Assembly: GCF_007197885.1 (NCBI RefSeq)
Contig: NZ_VKKG01000005.1
Location: 1 to 64,000 of the forward strand
Reading direction: 5' to 3'
Length of the DNA stretch: 64,000 bases
Origin: Tessaracoccus rhinocerotis
Lineage (GTDB): Bacteria; Actinomycetota; Actinomycetes; Propionibacteriales; Propionibacteriaceae
Shown here: positions 31,602-46,531 of the stretch, in pieces
Numbering within the stretch: the stretch's first letter is position 1
Layout of the letters: the number at the start of each line of letters is the position of its first letter
The notes under the pieces: generated by a model
What the model was told of the DNA's origin: nothing
Database searches by the model: none
What the model saw: only the letters and a program-made list of their open reading frames with translations
Program-made: the position numbers and the translations under genes

Positions 31602-33029
31602 TCAGGAAGCCAGATGGGTGGGGGTTCCGGCCACCAGCGTGGCCAGCACCTCTTGCACCTCGAACCGCCCGGCGTCGAACTCCTCGCGCGTCATGGGCAC
31701 GAGCACGAGGTCCGCGGGTTCCCCGACGGCCACCCTGCTCCTGGTGCTGGCGGCCAGCGCCTCGGCCGGCGTGATCGCCTGGTCGGCATGATGGGTGCGG
31801 TTCACTGCGGTGTCGATGCTCAGCCATGGGTCCAGCGGCGCCGCCGGCGCGTCTGACCCGAACCGCAGGCGGGTGCCGGAGTCGAGCATCGCGCGCAGCG
31901 GGAAGAGGTTCGAGCCGGCGTGCGGCCAGATCCGGTCCACCAGGTGCTGGTCGTCGATGAGGTGCAGGGGCTGGACGCTCGCAGTGACCCCCAACGGGGC
32001 GAAGCGCACCACGTCGGTGGGGGAGACCAGTTGCGCGTGCTCGACCGAGCCGGCGGCGCCCGTGGCCTCGAAGGCGTCCAGCACCAGCCGGGCCGCCTCG
32101 TCGCCGATCGCGTGGACCGCGGAGGTCACGCCGTTGGTGTGCGCGCGGGCCATCAGGTCGCGGAGTTCTCCAGGGGTGAAGTTTGTCCGTCCGTGCGAGA
32201 GGTTGGGCAGCGGATTGGAGTACGGCTCCGCGCAGAAGGCCGTCTTGGTGCTCATCGAGCCGTCGAAGATGATCTTCAGGGGCCCGACGCTGAGGAGCTC
32301 GCCGAGCGGGTCACCGGTGCGCAGCCCCTCGTCGATGAGCCGGTCGAGGTCCTGCCGGTAGGTGGCTGCCTCGACGTGCAGCGTGAGCGGGCGCGTGGCC
32401 GCCCGGCGTGCCCAGGCGCCGATGGCCCACTGCATCTCCATGTCCACGATCCCGACGAGTCCGCGGGCGGCTGCCCCGGCGGCCGCGCGGGCGACGGCGT
32501 CGTCGAGGAGCGGGGCCAGGGAACGCATGAGGTTGGAGATCGCAGTGAACGCGTCGTCCTCCACGAGGAAACCGGTCGAGGGTCCCTCGACGCCGGCGGC
32601 CTCGAGCGCGGCGGTGTTGAGCCACGCCGAGTGCATGTCGCGGGCCACCAGCGCGATCGGGAACGGCGCCACGGCATCGAGCGCCGCGGCCGTTGGCGGC
32701 ACCAGCCAACCCCCTGACCGGAACCCGAAGCCGAGCACCGGCTCCTCGCCCCTGCTGCTGCGAACGTGGCCGCGGACCTGGGCGACGATGTCGTCCGGGG
32801 CCGCGGTGGGGGACAGGGCCAGGCACTCGGTGATCAGTGCGTGGGTGGAGAAATGGGTGTGGTTGTCCCACAGGCCGGGCAGTAGCAACGCGCCGTCGGC
32901 GTCGATGTCGCCACCGGGACCACGGGTGGGCGTGATCGCTGCCACGCGTCCGTGTTCGACGAGCACGTCGACCGGTCCCTCGACGTCCTGGGCGAACCCC
33001 GGCAGGAGCCGGGCACGACTGATCAGCAC
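31602..33029 (-). CDS. Amidohydrolase, YtcJ-like (amidohydrolase 3)
   Basis: 475 residues. The metal-site start DNHTHFST (HxH) follows LLLPGLW; KIIFDGSMSTKTAFC, TSAVHAIGDEAARLVLDAFE, SVEHAQLVSP and FGSDAPAAPLDPWLSI are the ordered motifs of the amidohydrolase-3 (YtcJ) group, which hydrolyses amides or formylated amines of unknown identity. GTG 33029 with a perfect AAGGAGG five bases upstream decides the start; the open frame continues to 33587 only as antisense of the next gene. No membrane segment or signal peptide. Substrate unknown. Confidence 0.85.
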   Translation of the reverse strand: MLISRARLLPGFAQDVEGPVDVLVEHGRVAAITPTRGPGGDIDADGALLLPGLWDNHTHFSTHALITECLALSPTAAPDDIVAQVRGHVRSSRGEEPVLGFGFRSGGWLVPPTAAALDAVAPFPIALVARDMHSAWLNTAALEAAGVEGPSTGFLVEDDAFTAISNLMRSLAPLLDDAVARAAAGAAARGLVGIVDMEMQWAIGAWARRAATRPLTLHVEAATYRQDLDRLIDEGLRTGDPLGELLSVGPLKIIFDGSMSTKTAFCAEPYSNPLPNLSHGRTNFTPGELRDLMARAHTNGVTSAVHAIGDEAARLVLDAFEATGAAGSVEHAQLVSPTDVVRFAPLGVTASVQPLHLIDDQHLVDRIWPHAGSNLFPLRAMLDSGTRLRFGSDAPAAPLDPWLSIDTAVNRTHHADQAITPAEALAASTRSRVAVGEPADLVLVPMTREEFDAGRFEVQEVLATLVAGTPTHLAS

Positions 33030-33056
33030 TGGAACCTCCTTGCACGGCGCTCCGCC

Positions 33057-33062
33057 TACACT
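33057..33062 (+). promoter_or_regulatory. -10 box for leaderless membrane-protein gene
   Basis: TACACT ends 8 bases before ATG 33070, between divergent genes. Confidence 0.4.
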
Positions 33063-33069
33063 CACCAGA

Positions 33070-33957
33070 ATGGATTCCGAAGGCAGGCCCCGTCCAATCA
33101 TGCCCGCCTGGCCGAGCATGGTCGGGCTCGCGTCGATGGCGGGTCTCCTCGTCCTCGGAGCCAGGGCGCTGGACGAGCAGGAGTGCGGCAACCTCGGCGA
33201 GTGCCTGGGCAACGGCGTCGCCTCGCTGGCGCTGGCGAGCCTGGTCGCGCCGGTGGTGGTGCTCGTGGGGATGCTCCTGCTCAGGTTCCCGCGGCGCGAC
33301 CTGCTGGTGGTTCCGCTGCTCGTGGTTGCACCGCAGCTGCTCTGGAAGGCGGTGGAGTTCCTGGAGTCCGCAAACCCCGTGGTCGGCACCGGGTGGCTGT
33401 TGTGGGTGTTCGCCGAGGCGGCGGTGGTCCTGGCAGGCTGGGTGCTGGTCCGGCGCGCCCCGATCCCGCTCGCGTGGCGGGTCCTGCCGCTGGCACTGGT
33501 CGTCGCGCTGGTGTCCGCGCACGCCGTCGTGGAGGAACGGATCGAGCGTCGCGACGACATCGAGGCCGTGCGAGCAGTGCCGGTCACCCTGCGCCTGGTC
33601 GACCTCGGCCCCGAGTTCGAGGTGGCTCGGGTGTGGGCGGGTCGGGGGTACGTCTCCGTGGACTACCGCGGACGGGGCGCGGACAACCACGCCCAACCCG
33701 AGGTCTCGCTCGTGCCGGCGGCGGACGCAGCTGCCTGCGAGGCCGCCGAGGTGGCACGGCCGCTGGGATTCGACGCCATGTCCTGCAACGGGGACCCGTT
33801 CCTGACCACCGCACCGGGCCACACCGCCGTCGGCCTCACAAGGGGTGACACCGTGTTGGTGGCGAGCTTCAGCACGGAGTCGGGGCTGGAGGCGCAATGG
33901 GTGCGGGAGCAACTGCTGGCGGCACCGGAGGTGGACGCGGAGGAGCTCGTACCGTGA
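33070..33957 (+). CDS. Hypothetical membrane protein
   Basis: 295 residues with four hydrophobic helices in the first 165 residues (PSMVGLASMAGLLVLGARAL, VASLALASLVAPVVVLVGML, LLVVPLLVVAPQLLWKAVEF, AEAAVVLAGWVLV then VLPLALVVALVSAHAVV) and an extracytoplasmic C-terminal domain of about 120 residues with two cysteines (AACEAAE, SCNGDPF). No family recognised. Divergent from the amidohydrolase gene and followed after 33 bases by yggS, which has its own -10 box. Confidence 0.65.
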   Translation: MDSEGRPRPIMPAWPSMVGLASMAGLLVLGARALDEQECGNLGECLGNGVASLALASLVAPVVVLVGMLLLRFPRRDLLVVPLLVVAPQLLWKAVEFLESANPVVGTGWLLWVFAEAAVVLAGWVLVRRAPIPLAWRVLPLALVVALVSAHAVVEERIERRDDIEAVRAVPVTLRLVDLGPEFEVARVWAGRGYVSVDYRGRGADNHAQPEVSLVPAADAAACEAAEVARPLGFDAMSCNGDPFLTTAPGHTAVGLTRGDTVLVASFSTESGLEAQWVREQLLAAPEVDAEELVP

Positions 33958-33977
33958 CCCACGGTTGCCGTGTGGTG

Positions 33978-33983
33978 TAGGTA
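33978..33983 (+). promoter_or_regulatory. Promoter for leaderless yggS-like gene
   Basis: TAGGTA ends 8 bases before ATG 33991. GTGACC at 33954-33959, spaced 18 bases, may serve as -35. Confidence 0.45.
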
Positions 33984-33990
33984 TTGGGGC

Positions 33991-34710
33991 ATGACCAGCC
34001 AGATCGCCGCCAACCTCGCAGCCGTCGAGTCCAGGATCGCGGCCGCGGCCGCCCGCGCCGGCCGGGCGGCCGATGATGTCCGGCTGCTTCCGGTCAGCAA
34101 GACCAAGTCCCCGGCCGACGTGCTCGTGGCCCGCGCCGCCGGCTACCGGCGCTTCGGGGAGAACAAGGTCCAGGAGGCACAGGCCAAGTGGCAGGAGCTG
34201 CGCGACACGGACATCGAGTGGGCAGTCATCGGACACCTCCAGTCCAACAAGGCGCGCCAGGTGGCGCAGTTCGCAACTGAGTTCCAGGCCCTGGCGTCCC
34301 TGAAGGTGGCGCGCGAGTTGGACAAGCGGCTCCTTGCGGAGGGCCGCCGGCTGCAGGTGCTGGTGCAGGTCAATTCGTCCGGGGAGGACCAGAAGTTCGG
34401 CCTGCCGCCGGCCGAGGTACTGGCCTTCACCCGCGAGCTCGGGGCGTTCTCAGCCCTCGACGTGCGTGGCCTGATGACGCTCGCCGTGTTCTCCTCCGAC
34501 CACGGCCGGGTCCGGGCCTGCTTCGAGGTCATGCAGCAGGTCCAGCGGGAGCTGCGCGACGCCCACGGCGGCGGCTGGGACGAGCTGTCCATGGGCATGT
34601 CTGGTGACTTCGAGTTGGCCATCGAGCACGGCGCCACCTGCGTGCGCGTGGGGCAGGCCGTCTTCGGCGCGCGCCTGGACCCGAACGACTACTGGCCCGG
34701 CGCCGGCTGA
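33991..34710 (+). CDS. YggS-family pyridoxal phosphate homeostasis protein
   Basis: 239 residues, PLP-binding alanine racemase-like TIM barrel without the C-terminal domain. LLPVSKTKSPADV carries the PLP lysine; YRRFGENKVQEAQ, WAVIGHLQSNKARQ, VLVQVNSSGEDQKFG, LSMGMSGDFELAIEHGATCVRVG are family hallmarks. It buffers free PLP; it has no known catalytic activity. In actinobacteria the gene often lies near ftsZ/sepF, which are not in this window. Confidence 0.92.
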   Translation: MTSQIAANLAAVESRIAAAAARAGRAADDVRLLPVSKTKSPADVLVARAAGYRRFGENKVQEAQAKWQELRDTDIEWAVIGHLQSNKARQVAQFATEFQALASLKVARELDKRLLAEGRRLQVLVQVNSSGEDQKFGLPPAEVLAFTRELGAFSALDVRGLMTLAVFSSDHGRVRACFEVMQQVQRELRDAHGGGWDELSMGMSGDFELAIEHGATCVRVGQAVFGARLDPNDYWPGAG

Positions 34711-34813
34711 GGACCTCGGTACCTGGCGGCTGGGACCCCGGTCGTACCCGAGGATCGACCGCGCTGCGGGTAGGCTGTCCGGCGGATCACGCACCGCACC
34801 CGGAGAGTTGACA

Positions 34814-35743
34814 ATGACGACCGAAGACACCCCCGTCCACACGGACGTCGAACACCTGGACGCACCGGAGAGCCCCGGCGCCTGGCTGGTGCGGCTGCTG
34901 AAGGGGATCGCGGTCGGCGTGGGGTTCATCCTGCCGGGTCTGTCCGGCGGGGTGCTCGCGGTCATCTTCAAGATCTACGACCCGCTCATCAAGTTCCTGG
35001 CCAACCCCTTCAAGCACTTCGCGCGACAGTTCCGCTACTTCCTCCCCGTCGGGATCGGCGGCATCATCGGAGTGGTGCTGTTCTCGATCGTCGTGGCGGC
35101 CGCCTTCGGCCGGTACGAGGCCGCGTTCGTGTGCCTGTTCATCGGGTTCGTGATCGGGACGTTCCCCAGCCTCTGGCGGCAGGCGGGTGTCAAGGGGCGC
35201 GCCGGGCGGCACTGGGTGATCCTCCTGCTGTCGTCCGTGTTCATCTTCGCGGTCATGCTCGTCGGCGGCGGGATGGACCTCGACGTGCCGCCGTCGATCC
35301 CGGTGTGGCTGGGATCTGGAGCGCTCATTGGCCTGGGCGTGATCGTGCCCGGCATGAGCCCGTCCAACTTCCTCATCTACTTCGGCCTCTACGACAAGAT
35401 GGCCGAGGGCATCAAGGACTTCGACCCGGCCGTGTTCATCCCACTGTTCGTCGGGCTCGGGCTGTGCGTCGTCCTGCTGGCCAAGGCGGCCAACTGGGCC
35501 TTCGACCGGCACTACGCGGGGATGTACCACTTCATCCTGGGCATGGTCGCCGGCTCGTCGCTGGCCATCTTCCCCACCGTCGTGTTCGCACCCGGGGCCA
35601 TCGACAAGGCCGGTCTCGGCCTGGGATGGTTCATCGCGTTCTGCGCAATCATGTTGCTGCTGGGCGTGGTGGCGTCGTGGCTGTTCTCCAAGGTCGAGGA
35701 CCGCTACGCCGGCGAGCGGGAGACGATCGATTCCGATCGCTGA
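34814..35743 (+). CDS. DUF368 membrane protein, PopT-like polyprenyl-phosphate transporter
   Basis: 309 residues, about eight helices. LKGIAVGVGFILPGLSGGVLAV and ALIGLGVIVPGMSPSNFLIYFG are the repeated PG(L/M)S(G/P) motifs of DUF368. Members (PopT) recycle undecaprenyl phosphate across the membrane for wall synthesis. The N-terminal 20 residues are acidic and cytoplasmic. A TAGGCT box (34771-34776) gives a leader of about 30 bases with CGGAGAG before ATG 34814. Confidence 0.87.
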   Translation: MTTEDTPVHTDVEHLDAPESPGAWLVRLLKGIAVGVGFILPGLSGGVLAVIFKIYDPLIKFLANPFKHFARQFRYFLPVGIGGIIGVVLFSIVVAAAFGRYEAAFVCLFIGFVIGTFPSLWRQAGVKGRAGRHWVILLLSSVFIFAVMLVGGGMDLDVPPSIPVWLGSGALIGLGVIVPGMSPSNFLIYFGLYDKMAEGIKDFDPAVFIPLFVGLGLCVVLLAKAANWAFDRHYAGMYHFILGMVAGSSLAIFPTVVFAPGAIDKAGLGLGWFIAFCAIMLLLGVVASWLFSKVEDRYAGERETIDSDR

Positions 35744-35851
35744 GCGCACAAGCGCGCCGGTGGCCCGTCCGTGGCCGCCGAATCGGGCAAGATGGCAACC
35801 AGCGAAGACCCCGCGTGCCACCATGGCTGTTGACGTGTCGAAGGGAACCAG

Positions 35852-36460
35852 ATGAGCAATCCGTACCAGCCCCAGGGCGATGACCAGCAGGGTGGCTACG
35901 GCCAGCACCCCCAGGGTTACCCACAGCAGCCGCAGGGCTACGGGCAGCAGGGTGGCTACGGCCAACCCGCCCCGGGCTACCAGCAGCAGGGGTACCAGCA
36001 GCAGGACTACGGCCAGGCGGCCTACGGTGGCTACGGGGGCACCGGGATGTACCAGCAGGGTGAGCCCGAGGAGCGCCCGGCCACCCTTGGCCTGGTCGCC
36101 ATGTCAATCGTGGTGATCGCGGCAGTCGTGCTCTCGGTGGTGTCGTTCATGGTCGGCCAGGAGATCGGCGAGTTGTTCGCGTCGACCGGTCTCGATCCCG
36201 AGAACGTGGATCCCGACGTGCTCGCCAACGACCCGCAGTTCAGGGAGTGGGCCGCGCGGGCGCAGTCCCAGTGGACCATCCTGACGCTGTCGGTGCTGGC
36301 CGGTCTGGTGGGCTGGATCATGAGCATTGTCGCCGCCGCCACCCGCCGCGGCCGCGCGTTCGGGATCGTGGGCATCATCGTCGGGGTGGCGGCCCCGCTG
36401 GTCGCGTTCGCCGTCTTCTTCGGTGGGATGTGGCCGTTCCTCGCCCAGTTCGCCGGCTGA
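35852..36460 (+). CDS. Membrane protein with Gln/Gly/Tyr-rich low-complexity N-terminus
   Basis: 202 residues. Residues 1-70 are built from repeated Gln-Gln-Gly-Tyr-Gly-Gln units, predicted disordered. Residues 78-200 hold three hydrophobic helices ([60 protein letters not shown]) with a short acidic extracytoplasmic loop ([15 protein letters not shown]). Such Q/G/Y-rich tails occur on many actinobacterial membrane proteins and may mediate protein assembly; no function can be assigned. GAAGGGA supports ATG 35852. Confidence 0.7.
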   Translation: MSNPYQPQGDDQQGGYGQHPQGYPQQPQGYGQQGGYGQPAPGYQQQGYQQQDYGQAAYGGYGGTGMYQQGEPEERPATLGLVAMSIVVIAAVVLSVVSFMVGQEIGELFASTGLDPENVDPDVLANDPQFREWAARAQSQWTILTLSVLAGLVGWIMSIVAAATRRGRAFGIVGIIVGVAAPLVAFAVFFGGMWPFLAQFAG

Positions 36461-36512
36461 GCAGAACCGGCCCGCGGGGAGTAGGATCCCCAGCGGCTGA
36501 AAGGTTGTGTGG

Positions 36513-38003
36513 ATGAAGCAGGCCGGTTTCGACCGCGAGAAGTACCTCGAGATGCAGTCGCGTCACATCGACGAGCGACGCAAGCAGTTCGGGGGCAAGC
36601 TCTACCTCGAGTTCGGGGGCAAGCTCTTCGACGACCACCACGCCTCTCGGGTCCTGCCCGGGTTCACCCCGGACAACAAGATCCTGATGCTGGAGCAGCT
36701 CGCCGACGAGGTGGAGGTGGTGATCGTGATCAGCGCCCTCGACCTGGCCGGCAACAAGGTCCGCGGGGACCTGGGCATCTCCTACGAGGCCGACGTCCTG
36801 CGCCACATCGACGTGTTCCGCTCCTACGGGCTGCACGTCGGGTCCGTGGTGATCTCGCACGTCACCGAGGAGAACCGGCAGGCGCGGGCCTTCAAGCGCA
36901 AGCTCGAGCGCCTCGGGATCAAGGTCTACCGCCACTACATCATCAAGGGCTACCCCAACGACGTGCCGCTGGTGATCAGCGACCAGGGCTACGGCCGCAA
37001 CGACTACATCGAGACCAGCCGCGACCTCGTCGTCGTGACCGCACCGGGCCCGGGCAGCGGAAAGATGGCGACCTGCCTGTCGCAGCTCTACCACGACCAC
37101 AGGCGGGGCATCAGCTCCGGCTACGCCAAGTACGAGACGTTCCCGATCTGGAACCTGCCCCTGGACCACCCGGTCAACGTCGCCTACGAGGCCGCCACCG
37201 CGGACCTGGACGACGTGAACATGATCGACCCGTTCCACCTCGCCGCCTACGGCGAGCAGGTTGTGAACTACAACCGCGACGTCGAGGTCTTCCCCGTGCT
37301 GAACATGCTGTTCGAGCGGCTGCTGGGGACCTCGCCCTACAAGTCGCCCACGGACATGGGCGTGAACATGGCGGGCTACTGCATCTCCGACGACGCCGTC
37401 TGCCGGGCGGCCTCCCACCAGGAGGTGATCCGGCGCTACTACAAGGCGCTCGTGCACGAGAAGCAGGAGGAGCTGGACCCCGGCGTCTCGGACCGGATCG
37501 CCCTGCTGATGAGCACCATGGGAATCACGAAGGAGGACCGCCCCGTGGTCCTGCCCGCCCTGGACGTGGCGCGGCGGACCAAGGGCCCGGCGTCGGCGAT
37601 CGAACTGCCCGACGGGCGCATCGTCACCGGAAAGACCTCACCCCTGCTGGGTGCCTGCTCCGCGATGCTGCTGAACGCGCTCAAGGAACTCGCCGGGATC
37701 GACGACTCGGTGACGTTGCTGGCGCCCGAGCTGATCGAGCCGATCCAGCACCTGAAGACCGGTCACCTGGGAAGCAGCAACCCGCGGCTGCACACCGACG
37801 AGGTCCTGATCGCGCTGTCCGTGAGCGCCAACTCCGACGAGTACGCGCGCCGAGCGCTCGACGAGCTGCAGCAACTGCGGGGCTGCGACGTCCACACCAG
37901 CGTCATCCTCGGTCCGGTGGACGAGGGCATCTTCCGGAACCTCGGGGTGCACGTCACGAGCGAGCCCGAGTACCAGACCAAGAAGCTGTACCGGCGCCGC
38001 TAG
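36513..38003 (+). CDS. DUF1846 family protein
   Basis: 496 residues covering a complete DUF1846: [15 protein letters not shown] at the start, [41 protein letters not shown] (a P-loop-like GPGSGK), [33 protein letters not shown]. Structures of this family exist, but its reaction is not established. ATG 36513 is favoured over GTG 36507 because AAAGG at 36500-36504 is better spaced; TAGGAT at 36482-36487 is a plausible -10. Confidence 0.85.
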   Translation: MKQAGFDREKYLEMQSRHIDERRKQFGGKLYLEFGGKLFDDHHASRVLPGFTPDNKILMLEQLADEVEVVIVISALDLAGNKVRGDLGISYEADVLRHIDVFRSYGLHVGSVVISHVTEENRQARAFKRKLERLGIKVYRHYIIKGYPNDVPLVISDQGYGRNDYIETSRDLVVVTAPGPGSGKMATCLSQLYHDHRRGISSGYAKYETFPIWNLPLDHPVNVAYEAATADLDDVNMIDPFHLAAYGEQVVNYNRDVEVFPVLNMLFERLLGTSPYKSPTDMGVNMAGYCISDDAVCRAASHQEVIRRYYKALVHEKQEELDPGVSDRIALLMSTMGITKEDRPVVLPALDVARRTKGPASAIELPDGRIVTGKTSPLLGACSAMLLNALKELAGIDDSVTLLAPELIEPIQHLKTGHLGSSNPRLHTDEVLIALSVSANSDEYARRALDELQQLRGCDVHTSVILGPVDEGIFRNLGVHVTSEPEYQTKKLYRRR

Positions 38004-38055
38004 GCGGCGGCGCGCTCGCGGCCCAACACGTCCAAGGCGCTGCAACTGGTCCTTC

Positions 38056-38125
38056 TTTGCAAATTGCTGCAAAACTGCAGCTCTTTCGCGAAACGCCAGC
38101 AGCGGCCCGCCGCCGTGCTTAGTAT
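38056..38125 (+). promoter_or_regulatory. Promoter and maltose-type operator-like repeats upstream of the amylopullulanase
   Basis: TTTGCAAA (38056-38063), TTGCTGCAA (38064-38072) and CTGCAG (38075-38080) form consecutive palindromic TTGCA/TGCAA units, like the LacI-family (MalR/Reg1) operators before streptomycete amylase genes. TAGTAT (38120-38125) is a good -10. AAGGAG at 38153-38158 serves the GTG start at 38165. Confidence 0.5.
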
Positions 38126-38164
38126 CTGCCTCAGTTCCGCCACACAAGGACGAAGGAGTCTCCT

Positions 38165-44413
<6,249 letters not shown>

Positions 44414-44458
44414 CCGCCCGTCGGGGGTCCAGTGGCGGGAAGTGGGTGTGGCGGCGGA

Positions 44459-44464
44459 TAGCCT
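44459..44464 (+). promoter_or_regulatory. -10 box for leaderless hydrolase gene
   Basis: TAGCCT ends 8 bases before GTG 44472. Confidence 0.45.
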
Positions 44465-44471
44465 TGCGTCC

Positions 44472-45284
44472 GTGATCGCAGCCACTGATCTCCACTGGGC
44501 CCACTCCCGGGGGTGCAACGGCACCGGAGTGTTGGTCCTGGCGGGCTCGAGCGGCCGGTTCGACGTCGCGCGGGCGGACCTCCTCGCCTCGCGAGGGGTC
44601 ACCGCGCTGGCGCTGCGTTGGTTCGGTGGCTCGGGGCAACCGCCCGTGCCCTCCGAAGTGCCGCTGGAGACGTTCACCGCCGCGCTCGACCTGCTCGCCG
44701 CCGAGTGCGACCGCGTGGTCCTGCTCGGCCTCTCCTACGGGGCCGAGGCCGCGCTGCTCACCGCGGTGAGGGATCCCCGCGTCGACGCCGTCGTTGCGCT
44801 GCAGCCGTCGGACGTCGCGTGGGAGGGGCACCGCTCGGATGAGACCGGACCGCCCAGGAGCAAGTGGACCTGTCGGGGCGCGCCGGTTCCGTTCGTCCCG
44901 ATGGATCGCGACTGGGAGCCGGACGCCGGGCCTCCGTCATTTCGGCCCTGGTACGAGGCCAGCAAGGTGGCGGCGGGTGCCGGCGTGGTCGAGGCGTCGA
45001 GGATTCCCGTCGAACGGTTCGGGGGAGAGCTCGTGCTGGTCGCAGGCGGCGACGACCAGGTCTGGCCCAGCCTCGAGCACGCGAGGGCGATCTCTGCGAG
45101 GCGCTCTTCCCACGGGATGTCGACGACCCTCGTGAGCGACCCCGGAGCCGGTCACGCGGTGGTACTGCCGGGCGAGCCGGTCGGGAACCCGGCGCGTCCC
45201 TACGCTGTGGGCGGTGACGCAGGAGGGGCGCAACGGCTGGGGGAGCGCGCCTGGCCCGCCATCCGTCAAGTACTGCGCTGCTAG
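44472..45284 (+). CDS. Alpha/beta hydrolase, acyl-CoA thioester hydrolase (BAAT C-terminal)-like
   Basis: 270 residues. VLVLAGSSGRFDVARADLLA and VTALALRWFGG open the fold, VVLLGLSYGAEAALL holds the nucleophile Ser (G-L-S-Y-G), LVLVAGGDDQVWPS the acid Asp, and DPGAGHAVVLPG the His. The order and the RWFGG segment resemble the catalytic C-terminal domain of BAAT/acyl-CoA thioesterases and dienelactone hydrolases, but the N-terminal BAAT domain is absent. Substrate unknown. GTG 44472 is chosen from the -10 box; in-frame upstream codons overlap the amylopullulanase gene. Confidence 0.75.
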   Translation: MIAATDLHWAHSRGCNGTGVLVLAGSSGRFDVARADLLASRGVTALALRWFGGSGQPPVPSEVPLETFTAALDLLAAECDRVVLLGLSYGAEAALLTAVRDPRVDAVVALQPSDVAWEGHRSDETGPPRSKWTCRGAPVPFVPMDRDWEPDAGPPSFRPWYEASKVAAGAGVVEASRIPVERFGGELVLVAGGDDQVWPSLEHARAISARRSSHGMSTTLVSDPGAGHAVVLPGEPVGNPARPYAVGGDAGGAQRLGERAWPAIRQVLRC

Positions 45285-45538
45285 CCTTCGCCCCGTTCAG
45301 CGGAACGCCGCGCCATCTCCTCCGCGATCCAACGGGCGGTCTCGCGGGTGCAGGCGCCGGGCTCGCTGAAGCTGACTGAGAAGACCCCCGTGATCTCGGT
45401 CACCTGAGGGGTGCCGCGGAGGGCGAGGATCTCGTCGGCCTCGTTCGCGTACTCGTCCCTGGGTGCGCCGGCTGCGATCAGGCCAACCGGGTCCGCCTGA
45501 GCCAGGATCTTGATCATTTCGTCCCGCGAGATAGCCAT
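45281..45538 (-). CDS. Small hypothetical protein, 85 residues
   Basis: A soluble acidic protein: MAISRDEMIKILAQADPVGL, IAAGAPRDEYANEADEIL, then a SVSFSEPG turn and a C-terminal helix (TARWIAEEMARRSAERGEG). The D-P-V-G-L and A-P-x-D-E-Y-x-x-E pattern recalls small DUF1871-like or immunity-type proteins, but I cannot assign a family firmly. ATG 45538 is preceded at 8 bases by minus-strand TAGGAT (45546-45551), suggesting leaderless expression. Overlaps the hydrolase stop by four bases, tail to tail. Confidence 0.6.
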   Translation of the reverse strand: MAISRDEMIKILAQADPVGLIAAGAPRDEYANEADEILALRGTPQVTEITGVFSVSFSEPGACTRETARWIAEEMARRSAERGEG

Positions 45539-45545
45539 GGGGACG

Positions 45546-45551
45546 ATCCTA
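45546..45551 (-). promoter_or_regulatory. -10 box for leaderless 85-residue protein
   Basis: Minus-strand TAGGAT ends 8 bases before ATG 45538. Confidence 0.45.
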
Positions 45552-45595
45552 GTCCCGCGCGAGCAGCGGGGGAGACCAGCTGGCTCGGGCACGCC

Positions 45596-45931
45596 TCAGG
45601 CCTGGCCCGGCTCAGTCTCCGGGGGGACGATTGCCGAGTCGGGGTCCGGGATCTCCTGCCGGAGGCGCTCGTCGATGGTCTCCTCACCGGCGGGCTCGAG
45701 CAGGTCGTCCTGCAGCTCGCGCCGGCCGATGGCGTCGGGCTCCACGTCCTCGGGTGGGACGCCGTCGTCGATCAGGTCGGAGGAGGACAGGTCCTCGTCG
45801 GTGACCTCGGACTCGCTGGCGAGCAGTTCCTCGTTGGCCTCTTCAATGATCTCTGTCTCGTCCTCGTGCGGGAACTCGTCGACGTGCGCCAGCTCGTCGG
45901 CGTCGGGAAGGTCGAATGCGTCATTGGTCAT
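45596..45931 (-). CDS. Acidic hypothetical protein, DUF5709-like
   Basis: 111 residues, about one third Asp/Glu, with no hydrophobic segment. The second half (GETIDERLRQEIPDPD) resembles the ESLDQRLxxExPD motif of DUF5709 proteins of actinobacteria; the N-terminus is low complexity. AAGGTGG six bases before ATG 45931 supports the start. Probably disordered and soluble; function unknown. Confidence 0.6.
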   Translation of the reverse strand: MTNDAFDLPDADELAHVDEFPHEDETEIIEEANEELLASESEVTDEDLSSSDLIDDGVPPEDVEPDAIGRRELQDDLLEPAGEETIDERLRQEIPDPDSAIVPPETEPGQA

Positions 45932-45989
45932 GGATCCACCTTGTCACGGGAGCCGTCCAGTGCGAGCCCCGCTGTGCCACTCTGGAACC

Positions 45990-46169
45990 ATGAGCACGAA
46001 CAACGACGGACAAGCTGCCGGTCACGACGAGGAACGCCAGGTCAAGGATGCGCCCCTGCGGCGCTCCGAGGAGGACGCCGACAGGCACAACCCGGATGTG
46101 GGCGGGGACAACGTGTCCGAGGAGAGCGCCGAGTCGTTCGAGAAGTGGGAGCAGGACGAGACCGAGTAA
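45990..46169 (+). CDS. Small acidic hypothetical protein, 59 residues
   Basis: A highly charged, likely disordered peptide (MSTNNDGQAAGHDEERQ, ending SFEKWEQDETE). It is divergent from the DUF5709-like gene, 58 bases away, and has similar acidic composition. No ribosome site or hydrophobic stretch is seen and no family is recognised. Length and composition fit small actinobacterial stress-type proteins, but this is only a suggestion. Confidence 0.45.
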   Translation: MSTNNDGQAAGHDEERQVKDAPLRRSEEDADRHNPDVGGDNVSEESAESFEKWEQDETE

Positions 46170-46531
46170 TGGCGCTCAGGTCCGAGTGCCCGTGGTTCGC
46201 CAGTGCCGGACGCGGTACTCCGTGGGTGCGGGGATGCCCGCCGCCGGGGGCTCGGCGTCACATCCGACGCGCCACGAGCGATTTCAGGGCCCAGCCCGAC
46301 CCACTCCGACGACCTGCTGGATGATCTCGTCCTCAGTCACTTTCCACTCCACCTGCCGTCGGCTCGCTGTCGTTGCTGCACGGGCGCCCTTGCTCTTGAG
46401 GATCCCGTTTGACGATCATCGCGATGCCAAACAGCACCGGTTTCCGCTTGCAGCAAGCCACACGATGGCAGTGTGGAGCACACGGGGCAACGACTCGAGC
46501 CAAACGGCCGGCCACGGAAGGGAGTGGAGTC
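46170..46531. other. 362-base intergenic region; no gene seen
   Basis: No convincing frame on either strand. Composition changes across it from very high GC to more mixed toward the DUF305 gene, and the right end holds that gene's ribosome site (GGAAGGGAG). It may be the left border of an acquired segment. Confidence 0.4.

Noticed and set aside
31602-33587. Longer 661-residue version of the amidohydrolase
   Set aside because: The upstream 186 codons are antisense of the hypothetical membrane protein, and a perfect AAGGAGG fixes the start at GTG 33029.
35880-36020. CRISPR-like or minisatellite repeat
   Set aside because: The short repeated bases only encode the Gln/Gly/Tyr-rich N-terminus of a membrane protein; no spacers of constant length.
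46280-46420. Short minus-strand frame with VEWKVTEDEIIQQV
   Set aside because: Bounded by stops, about 45 codons, no ribosome site and no recognised family.
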